Assembly (NCBI GenBank): GCA_902803365.1
Contig: CADCPU010000262.1
Location: forward strand, 1-9,131
Direction of reading: 5' to 3'
Source of the DNA: Oscillospiraceae bacterium
GTDB taxonomy: Bacteria > Bacillota_A > Clostridia > Saccharofermentanales > Saccharofermentanaceae
Length of the DNA: 9,131 bases
Part shown: positions 1 to 6,181 of the stretch, in pieces
Numbering within the stretch: the stretch's first letter is position 1
How the letters are laid out: each line of letters begins with the position of its first letter
Translations under genes and position numbers: made by a program
The notes under the pieces: generated by a model
Told to the model about the DNA's origin: nothing
The model's input: the letters and a program-made list of their open reading frames with translations, nothing else
The model's database searches: none

Positions 1-738
1 ATTCTCTCTTTCATAGTCCTTATGATCAGGATCAATAAGACATATAAAGAAACATTCAAAGAAGCCGCTTTGTTCTCGAAAACGGCTTTTTCCGGACTTG
101 TTAAGATGTCCGTTCCGAGCATCCTCCAGCAGGCTTTTGTCTCTGTCGGTAATCTTTTTATCCAGTCTTTTGTCAACAGTTTTGATTCTTCTGTTGTTGC
201 AGGATATACGGCTGCGATAAAGCTCAATACTTTTGCGCTCGTCTCAAGTTTCACATTCGGAAACGCCATGTCTACCTACACGGGACAGAATATCGGTGCG
301 GGACGCATCGACAGGATCAAGAAGGGCCTTAAGTACAACATCTTAATGAATGTCTTTCTCGGAGTATGCTTTACTGCTCTGTTCCTGATCTTTGCGAGAC
401 CCTTGGTATCCATGTTCATGGAGAAGGGATCGGGCGGGCTTGCTACGGAGACAGGCATTAACTTCATAAGGATAGTCACTCCGTTTTATATGGTCGTATG
501 CGTAAAACTTTCCTCGGACGGTGCGCTTCGCGGTTCAGGTAATATGACGGCATTCATGATTTCGACCTTTATGGATCTGCTTTTGCGTATCGGCTTTTCG
601 GCTCTGTTTATGAGAACTTACGGTGCTACGGGAATCTGGATGTCATGGCCGACTGGCTGGACTCTGGGCTGCGCAATATCGATAATCCTTTGTATACGCG
701 GTATCAAAAAGCTTGAGATGAAGACTCTCAGACAGTGA
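1..738 (+). CDS. MATE-family multidrug/sodium efflux transporter, C-terminal part (5' end outside window)
   Basis: This is an integral membrane exporter of the MATE (multi-antimicrobial extrusion) family, which moves drugs or metabolites out of the cell in exchange for Na+ or H+. The reading frame is open from base 1 (I-L-S-F-I-V-L before the first Met at base 22), so the gene starts upstream and 245 residues are visible. The visible part matches the second half of a MATE protein. A short amphipathic linker leads into the typical repeat start 'VPSILQQAFVSVGNLFIQSF', followed by 'VAGYTAAIKLN', 'TGQNIGAG', 'LRGSGN' and a final hydrophobic helix ending in basic residues. There is no sign of damage. 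The substrate cannot be read from the sequence. The next gene has its own promoter beginning just after this stop codon, so the two are probably separate transcription units. Family assignment is firm; substrate is unknown. Confidence 0.9.
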   Translation: MLSFIVLMIRINKTYKETFKEAALFSKTAFSGLVKMSVPSILQQAFVSVGNLFIQSFVNSFDSSVVAGYTAAIKLNTFALVSSFTFGNAMSTYTGQNIGAGRIDRIKKGLKYNILMNVFLGVCFTALFLIFARPLVSMFMEKGSGGLATETGINFIRIVTPFYMVVCVKLSSDGALRGSGNMTAFMISTFMDLLLRIGFSALFMRTYGATGIWMSWPTGWTLGCAISIILCIRGIKKLEMKTLRQ

Positions 739-772
739 TTTGAGTTGTTTTTTCATCAAGTGTGATAAAATG

Positions 773-781
773 TGCTATAAT
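773..781 (+). promoter_or_regulatory. Extended -10 promoter (TGCTATAAT) for the parvulin-like foldase gene
   Basis: The sequence TGC followed by a perfect TATAAT (776-781) is an extended -10 element of the housekeeping sigma factor type. The best -35 candidate is the weak TTCATC at 752-757 (18-base spacer), and extended -10 promoters tolerate a poor -35. Transcription would start near base 788, giving a leader of about 25 bases that contains the GGGAG ribosome binding site at 801-805. The site lies in the 73-base gap after the MATE gene stop. Confidence 0.6.
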
Positions 782-811
782 TCACGCAATTCGAAAAAAC
801 GGGAGAACAAT

Positions 812-2311
812 ATGAAGAATATATCCAAGGCGCTTATCAGCGCTGTTATGACATTTGCTCTTTTGGGCGGTAATCTTGTATGCGCAGACATCATTGATTT
901 CGATGAGACAACTACAACTGCTGATCAGACTGTGGAATCAACAGCTGAGTCAACAGCTGAGTCAACAGCTGAATCAACGGAAAAACCGGTGGCTCAGACG
1001 AATGAAAATGGCGAGTATACGATCGAAGGAAAAACATTCGAGACTATGTACGGAAGCCAGCTCGGTGTATACCTTAATCATCAGTATTACTATGATCTTA
1101 AGGAGATCCCTATCTCTGAGGCAAATTTTTATTTTATCCATACATTTTCGGATATGTCTCAGACAGCGATGCAGGGTTCTTATCCTGTAACATCCGAGGG
1201 ATTTATCGATCTTGCTTATGACCTTCCTAATGCAGAAAACGAAGGTCTGTCTTATTCATATTTTGGCGAATTTTTCAAGGAATATGCTGAAAATCAGCTC
1301 CTCAGCACTTATATCGTACTCGATATGGCTGAAGAGGACGGCATTGTCCTGTCTGATGAATATGTAAGCATGATCGATGGTTACATGGATACGCTCGTAG
1401 GTATCGCAGAAGGCTACGGACTTACGCTCGATCAGTACCTGCAGATCTTCTACGGAGAAGGTTGTGACGGTGAAACGTTCAGAGGTATCATGGAACGTTA
1501 TTATCTCTCATCGGTTTATTCCGAAGAATACATCAATAAGTACGAGTTTACTGATGATGAGCTCTATGTGCCTTCGGTCGTTCATGCTCTCTTTGCACCT
1601 GAGGATGCTTCGCAGGATTCATTGGCTGCGGCTAAGAGTGCTGCTGAGGATTTCCTCGCGTCATGTACTTCACCTGAAGATGTCAAGACAAAAGGAACTG
1701 AACTTGCTCAGAGCGGTGTCGTCAAGGAATGTGCGGATTATACCGTTTCCAAGGGTGTATTCGTATCCGAGTTTGAAGATTGGGCATATGATCCTTCACG
1801 TAAGGAGGGAGACCTCGGCATAGTTCAGACTGCATACGGTTATCACGTTATGGGTTACTATGGTCTTGGTGAGATCGATGACAGCGAGAAGCAGAATATT
1901 GCCCTCAAGGCATTGAACGACGAGGTCGGTTCGATCGCTATGTCCGATGTTCATGAATTCTATACAAACGACACTATTGAAAAGCCTGTACAGGTCGCAC
2001 CTGCTGAGAATACGGAGACTTCCGAGACAAGCGAGCCTGTGATCTCTCTTCCTCTTGATGAAGAGGGAAACATCTCTCTTGAGACAACTGCAGGCGAGGA
2101 AGCTCAGATCACTGCAGAGCCTATGAAGACTCCTAAGTCGCTGAGCGTAACGAGAAAGGTAACTATCGCTCTTGCAGCGATCGTGCTCGTAGCGATCATC
2201 GTTGTTGCTATCGTAATGGTTGCAAAGAGCAGAAAGCAGCAGGAAGCAGTCATCAAGGCTGCAGGAAAGCAGAAGCTGCCGGATGATGAATCCGAAGACG
2301 ACGAGGAGTGA
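812..2311 (+). CDS. Secreted, C-terminally membrane-anchored parvulin/SurA-like peptidyl-prolyl isomerase (foldase)
   Basis: This is probably an extracytoplasmic folding helper (PrsA/SurA type) acting on exported proteins at the membrane surface. I chose the ATG at 812 (499 residues) because GGGAG lies 6 bases upstream and a signal peptide follows directly: basic start, hydrophobic core, likely cleavage after V-C-A (residue 25). The longer frame back to TTG at 740 would include the promoter. Residues 42-56 are an E-S-T-A repeat linker. Residues ~70-245 resemble the helical chaperone domain of clostridial SurA-like proteins. Residues ~255-350 are parvulin-like, with His258 in 'VVHALF', then 'FEDWAYDPSRKEGDLG' and 'QTAYGYHVMGYY' containing His345. 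A Thr/Glu-rich stretch leads to one transmembrane helix (~450-471) and an acidic tail. The first half of the parvulin fold is degenerate, so isomerase activity is less certain than a chaperone role. The cardiolipin synthase gene follows after 50 bases with no terminator visible. Confidence 0.8.
   Translation: MKNISKALISAVMTFALLGGNLVCADIIDFDETTTTADQTVESTAESTAESTAESTEKPVAQTNENGEYTIEGKTFETMYGSQLGVYLNHQYYYDLKEIPISEANFYFIHTFSDMSQTAMQGSYPVTSEGFIDLAYDLPNAENEGLSYSYFGEFFKEYAENQLLSTYIVLDMAEEDGIVLSDEYVSMIDGYMDTLVGIAEGYGLTLDQYLQIFYGEGCDGETFRGIMERYYLSSVYSEEYINKYEFTDDELYVPSVVHALFAPEDASQDSLAAAKSAAEDFLASCTSPEDVKTKGTELAQSGVVKECADYTVSKGVFVSEFEDWAYDPSRKEGDLGIVQTAYGYHVMGYYGLGEIDDSEKQNIALKALNDEVGSIAMSDVHEFYTNDTIEKPVQVAPAENTETSETSEPVISLPLDEEGNISLETTAGEEAQITAEPMKTPKSLSVTRKVTIALAAIVLVAIIVVAIVMVAKSRKQQEAVIKAAGKQKLPDDESEDDEE
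935..979 (+). repeat. In-frame 12-base tandem repeat (three full units plus a partial one)
   Basis: Three consecutive units of GARTCAACAGCT (935-946, 947-958, 959-970) are followed by a 9-base partial copy. They encode E-S-T-A repeats in the linker just after the signal peptide of the foldase. Units differ only at GAA/GAG. Because the unit is 12 bases, gain or loss of copies keeps the frame and only changes linker length. Confidence 0.85.
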
Positions 2312-2361
2312 TCTTCGCCGATAACGGATATTCAAGGAAAACAGGGGATCAGGGGAAATAA

Positions 2362-3915
2362 GTGGAGCAGTACAAAAAGCAAAAGAAACAGAACGGGATA
2401 ACCAGAGCTATAGTGTTCGGATCATCCATCTTGGTACAGATGGTCTGGCTCGTTGTACTGCTGATCTTGCTGCAGGGCTATTATCCGGTCGTTTCCATCG
2501 CTTTTTCGATAGCGGCACTCATAGTGGCACTCTATGTGTTCGGACAGAACATGAACTCCGCTTTTAAGTTCCCTTGGCTCATACTGATCCTGGCTTTCCC
2601 GATCGTCGGATTATCGCTTTACTTCCTGACGGGTCACTCCGCTCTCAACAAGAGACAGATAAACCGATTCAATACGGTAGCCGAATGGATAAGAGCATTC
2701 GGTGAGAAGTTTACTCACGATAAGACAAAGTTCAGCCCGGATGCACAGGTCATCGCCAATCAATCGGGCTATATCTCAAATATCGCGCATTATCCTGCGC
2801 ACTTCGGAAGTAAGGTTCAGTATTATTCTGATGCCGCCTCGTGCTTTAAGGATATGATCGAAGAGATAAAGAAGGCGGAGAAGTTCGTCTTCATGGAATA
2901 TCACGCTATAGAAGACTCGGAATATTGTGCTGCTCTTTTCGATGCATTGGAGGACAGAGCCAAGCACGGTGTTGACGTAAGGCTTATCTATGATGAGGTC
3001 GGAAGCCTTGTCTTTATCGATCAGGAATTTGCCAGGAAGATGGAACGCCGCGGTATATCATGCCGTATCTTTAACCCGATAATGCCTACCATCAATATCC
3101 TTATGAATAACAGAGATCACAGAAAGATCACCGTTATCGACGGTATTGTCAGTTTTTCGGGCGGATTTAACCTTGCGGATGAGTATTTTAATCTCATCGC
3201 ACCATACGGCTACTGGAAGGATACCGGTATCAAGATCACGGGTGATGCATCCCTTAACCTTACGACGATCTTCCTTGAGATGTGGAATCAGATAAAGCAG
3301 ACTGATACTGAAAGTGCCATCAAGGGCTTTCTTAAAGCATCCAAGAATTCGGTCTCGGATCCGAACGGATATCTTGTTCAGCCGTATGCCGATTCACCGC
3401 TCGATAATGAGACGGTCGGTAAGAATGTCTACCTCAATATAATCGCAGGTGCCCAGAAATACATCTGGATCTCAACGCCGTATCTCATCATCGATGATGA
3501 GACATTCGGTGCACTTACTCTTGCTGCGGGCAGGGGAGTTGACGTAAGGATAGTCATCCCGGGCATCCCTGATAAGAAGATCGTCTACAGGGCGACAAAG
3601 ACATATGCCACATGGCTTGCCAAGAACAACGTCAAGATATACACATATAAGCCGGGCTTTAACCATGCCAAGCAGATCTTGTGCGATGACGCTCAGGCTT
3701 GTTGCGGCACGATAAACTTCGATTACAGAAGTCTTTATTTCCACTTCGAAAACAGTGTCTTCTTCAACGACCGTCAGGCTATGAATGACATGAAGAAGGA
3801 TTTTAAGCAGATGTTCTCAGACTCTGAAGAGTCTACTGAAAAATTTGCGAACAGACTTAAGGTGAGGAATATCCTCTACGATAACATCATAAGGCTCATT
3901 GCGCCGTTGTTTTGA
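2362..3915 (+). CDS. cls: Cardiolipin synthase (two-HKD phospholipase D superfamily)
   Basis: This membrane enzyme joins two phosphatidylglycerol molecules to form cardiolipin and glycerol. The GTG start at 2362 is supported by AGGGGA about 6 bases upstream, and the 517-residue product matches the usual family length. Residues ~14-38, 43-61 and 70-90 are hydrophobic; the last, 'FPWLILILAFPIVGLSLYFL', is the typical N-terminal segment of Gram-positive Cls. The first catalytic motif is H253-x-K255-x4-D260 ('DHRKITVID'), with 'FSGGFNLADEY' after it. The second is H435-x-K437-x4-D442 ('NHAKQILCDD'), followed by 'GTINFDYRSL'. The C-terminus 'IIRLIAPLF' is also family-typical. Both active-site halves are intact. 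It may be transcribed with the upstream foldase gene. Its last 20 bases overlap the end of the convergent carboxypeptidase gene. Confidence 0.95.
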   Translation: MEQYKKQKKQNGITRAIVFGSSILVQMVWLVVLLILLQGYYPVVSIAFSIAALIVALYVFGQNMNSAFKFPWLILILAFPIVGLSLYFLTGHSALNKRQINRFNTVAEWIRAFGEKFTHDKTKFSPDAQVIANQSGYISNIAHYPAHFGSKVQYYSDAASCFKDMIEEIKKAEKFVFMEYHAIEDSEYCAALFDALEDRAKHGVDVRLIYDEVGSLVFIDQEFARKMERRGISCRIFNPIMPTINILMNNRDHRKITVIDGIVSFSGGFNLADEYFNLIAPYGYWKDTGIKITGDASLNLTTIFLEMWNQIKQTDTESAIKGFLKASKNSVSDPNGYLVQPYADSPLDNETVGKNVYLNIIAGAQKYIWISTPYLIIDDETFGALTLAAGRGVDVRIVIPGIPDKKIVYRATKTYATWLAKNNVKIYTYKPGFNHAKQILCDDAQACCGTINFDYRSLYFHFENSVFFNDRQAMNDMKKDFKQMFSDSEESTEKFANRLKVRNILYDNIIRLIAPLF

Positions 3916-4756
3916 TCGTTACGAAAACGTATCCGAGACCGTCTTCGCTTAATGTTACGTTATCGTACTTGTTCGGGATCTCGATCTTATCCATAGGCAT
4001 CCTTGCGATAAGGTAACCTTCTCGCTCATAATACTTTCCTATATCATAAAGGGCAGCGTAATCGTCAAAGACCATATTGTTGTCTGCGATTATCTTGCTG
4101 TGCGGAAGGCCGACATATCTGATATGCCATGGCTCGTAATCAAATCCGGTCTTTTCCTGCTGACCGTAAGGATATCTGATGATGAATCCGAAGTCCTGGC
4201 AGTTGCTGTTTACGTATTCGCCCGCTTCCGTCTCGATAAATCCCGATCCGGCGTGCTCGAAAACATATACGTCGAGCGCAAGTCCTGTCTGGTGCTCTGA
4301 TGTTCCGGGAAGAGCAGCTACCTCAGCTCCTTCTTCTTCGTAGACTCTTTCCTGATCTTCGTAACTTCTGTAACTGCTCATGACAAAGAGCTTGTCATTG
4401 CATTTTTCCATAACAGAAGCAGATAAAGCGGCATAGGCATCCGTTATGCATGTATTCATGAGAACGCCCGTATCCTTGTAATCTGCGAGCTTGGGCTCGA
4501 AGTCCTTATCGAGAGTGTATTCGGTATTAACGAGACGAAGCGCGTCATTTACGGTGTACTTTTCTTTTGCTTCATCAAATGTGTAGATCGTCGATCCGGA
4601 ATCGTCAGCGGGTTCTTCCACTTTCTCCAGAGACTCTGAGGCTTTTTTGATGCCTCGTTTGTTGACTTGATCAGGTGCAAAGTATATCTTCATGCCCAAA
4701 AGTATGAGGGCGATGATAAAAAGTCCTATGAATATCGAACTGATTGTCTTTTTCAT
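3896..4756 (-). CDS. VanY-type D-alanyl-D-alanine carboxypeptidase (peptidase family M15B)
   Basis: This membrane-tethered zinc peptidase likely removes the terminal D-Ala from peptidoglycan stem peptides outside the cell. The 286-residue protein has one N-terminal transmembrane helix (~5-26), a charged linker, and the VanY domain at ~65-225. The zinc motif SxHxxGxAxD is intact (S153, H155, G158, A160, D162). The ExWH motif supplies E208, W210 and the third zinc ligand H211, followed by 'IRYVG'. R130 in 'SSYRSYEDQ' is the usual substrate-binding arginine. A ~45-residue tail follows, as in some clostridial homologues. The ATG is preceded by AAGGAG, but with a long 13-base spacing. The gene stands alone on the minus strand, divergent from the amidotransferase genes. 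Despite the VanY name there is no vancomycin-resistance cluster here, so a housekeeping wall-remodelling role is more likely. Confidence 0.92.
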   Translation of the reverse strand: MKKTISSIFIGLFIIALILLGMKIYFAPDQVNKRGIKKASESLEKVEEPADDSGSTIYTFDEAKEKYTVNDALRLVNTEYTLDKDFEPKLADYKDTGVLMNTCITDAYAALSASVMEKCNDKLFVMSSYRSYEDQERVYEEEGAEVAALPGTSEHQTGLALDVYVFEHAGSGFIETEAGEYVNSNCQDFGFIIRYPYGQQEKTGFDYEPWHIRYVGLPHSKIIADNNMVFDDYAALYDIGKYYEREGYLIARMPMDKIEIPNKYDNVTLSEDGLGYVFVTIKTTAQ

Positions 4757-4759
4757 TGT

Positions 4760-4787
4760 TTGAAGCAGGCTCCTTATTCTATATAAT
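4760..4787 (+). promoter_or_regulatory. Candidate promoter for the gatCA-gatB unit
   Basis: TTGAAG (4760-4765) and a perfect TATAAT (4782-4787) are separated by 16 bases. Transcription would begin near 4794, giving a leader of about 35 bases with GGAG at 4819-4822, seven bases before the gatCA start. That leader is too short for a T-box or other tRNA-sensing element. The promoter overlaps the ribosome binding site region of the divergent vanY-like gene (AAGGAG, complement of 4770-4775), so transcription of one gene may affect the other. Confidence 0.6.
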
Positions 4788-4829
4788 CTTAATGAAGTTT
4801 AGCAGAAAAAAACGGATCGGAGACCAAGA

Positions 4830-6179
4830 ATGATCAATAACCTTTTGGACAAACTTTTGGTACTTTCACAACTCGAACTGTGCAACAAAGAACGGGCTTC
4901 GATCGTTACGGAACTTGAACGGCTCCAAGAGTTCATTGGAGTCATAAGAAATGCAGAGGTCTTATCGGATATCAAGTTGTCTGATGCAGGGGCTTACTGC
5001 GGAAATGCCGAGTATTCCAAGATCATCTATCCTGACAGCTGCGATACAGATTGTTTTATCGAAAGATTCGACGAATCTTATGACAGCGTAGCAGTAAAGG
5101 ATAACATTCTCATAAAAGACAAGAACATAACGGCGGCTTCAGATATGCTCAGAGATCACATCGCAGCTTATGATGCCGTATGTATCGGAAAGCTTAAGTC
5201 ACAGGGAATGAGCTTCGCCGGAAGGACCAATATGGATGAATTTGCCATGGGGTCTTTTTCTGATACCGGTATTTACGGAAGAGTAAACAACCCGTTTGAT
5301 CTGCAGAGGACGGCAGGAGGGTCTTCCGGCGGAAGTGCCGCTGCGGTCGCAGGCGGGCTGTGCAGATGGGCTCTCGGAAGCGACACGGGCGGATCTGTCA
5401 GGCTTCCTGCATCTTATTGCGGTATCGTCGGACTTAAGCCGACATACGGCAATGTCTCAAGGCACGGTCTTATAGCTTATGCATCTGCCTTTGATCAGAT
5501 AGGCACGATGGCAAGGACACCTGAGGATGCCTTGGATCTTTTTGAGATGATCTCAGAGAGACGATCTGACGAAGGCGACGGCAGGATCAAGAGGATACTG
5601 ATACCTCGTGACCTGACGGAAAAGTCATACGCATCAGATCTTATCTTCGGACTTCCGAGGGTGATGGGGATCAGTGACGTGAAGGTTTTCGATATGCCGT
5701 GCATGGATGAACTTGCCGCGTGCTACTATGTCATTGCCTGTGCTCAGGCATCTTCCAATCTGGCTCGTTATGATAAGGACAGATACAGAAAGAGGAGCGA
5801 AGGCTTCGGCTCTGAAGTCAAAAAGCGCATCATTCTCGGTAACTATGTGCTGTCAGAAGGTTTTTATGATGATTACTATAAGCGTGCGCTCGATATCTGC
5901 GGCGCTTTAAGATCTCTCTTTGATAAGATCACGGATCCCGAGACAGCGATCCTCATGCCTGTATCTTCGACTCTTCCTGTGAGATGGGAGGATCGTGATC
6001 AGTATAAGGCTTATGGTGACGATGTATTTAACGTGCCTGCCAATATCCTCGGATATCCGTCTCTCGCTTTCCCTGTCGGAATGCTTGGCGGACTTCCTTC
6101 AGGTGTGCAGCTCATGGGTCATCCTGGTTGTGAGAAGAGGCTCTGCGAAGCGGCGGAACTGTTTTATAAGGGGGCATAG
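4830..6179 (+). CDS. gatA: Compact GatA-type amidotransferase subunit with a GatC-like N-terminus (apparent GatC-GatA fusion)
   Basis: GatA is the glutaminase subunit of GatCAB. It releases ammonia from Gln so that GatB can convert mischarged Asp-tRNA(Asn) or Glu-tRNA(Gln). The body is a clear amidase-signature protein: K90 in 'AVKDN', S165 in 'AGGSSGGSAAAVA', nucleophile S189 in 'GSDTGGSVRLPAS', then 'GLKPTYGNVSRHGLIAYAS'. The K-S-S spacing (75 and 24) is the same as in ordinary GatA. R333 ('EVKKRI') and D398 ('GDDVFNVPAN') match residues I recall as contacting glutamine in Staphylococcus GatA. Unusually, residues ~1-50 ('LVLSQLELCNKERASIVTEL' and following) read like the GatC helical hairpin, while the normal GatA opening helices are missing. 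The region between S189 and R333 is ~36 residues shorter than usual, and conserved 'AEASSNLARYDG' is 'AQASSNLARYDK' (Q306). The product is 449 residues against about 485. The start ATG has GGAG 7 bases upstream. gatB follows 2 bases after the stop. Confidence 0.9.
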   Translation: MINNLLDKLLVLSQLELCNKERASIVTELERLQEFIGVIRNAEVLSDIKLSDAGAYCGNAEYSKIIYPDSCDTDCFIERFDESYDSVAVKDNILIKDKNITAASDMLRDHIAAYDAVCIGKLKSQGMSFAGRTNMDEFAMGSFSDTGIYGRVNNPFDLQRTAGGSSGGSAAAVAGGLCRWALGSDTGGSVRLPASYCGIVGLKPTYGNVSRHGLIAYASAFDQIGTMARTPEDALDLFEMISERRSDEGDGRIKRILIPRDLTEKSYASDLIFGLPRVMGISDVKVFDMPCMDELAACYYVIACAQASSNLARYDKDRYRKRSEGFGSEVKKRIILGNYVLSEGFYDDYYKRALDICGALRSLFDKITDPETAILMPVSSTLPVRWEDRDQYKAYGDDVFNVPANILGYPSLAFPVGMLGGLPSGVQLMGHPGCEKRLCEAAELFYKGA

Positions 6180-6181
6180 AT

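Noticed and set aside
22..24. ATG at base 22 as the start of the MATE gene
   Set aside because: The frame is open to base 1, there is no ribosome binding site, and the protein begins in the middle of a MATE fold, so the gene is cut by the window edge.
740..811. TTG at 740 as the start of the foldase gene
   Set aside because: It would translate through the TATAAT promoter and place 24 charged residues before a clean signal peptide. ATG 812 has a proper ribosome binding site.
2281..2311. Sortase-type wall anchor at the end of the foldase
   Set aside because: K-L-P-D-D lies after the membrane helix rather than before it and lacks the LPxTG pattern.
1796..2335. 179-residue open frame on the minus strand inside the foldase gene
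   Set aside because: It is opposite a well-supported gene, has no family resemblance or ribosome binding site, and its composition (rich in R, S, L, C) is that of a reverse-strand shadow.
3906..3920. Small hairpin TACG-AAAA-CGTA near the cls stop as a terminator
   Set aside because: A four-base stem with no T-run is too weak to call.
4794..4829. T-box or other tRNA-sensing leader in front of the amidotransferase genes
   Set aside because: The predicted leader is only about 35 bases, far shorter than a T-box, and has no specifier or antiterminator-like sequence.
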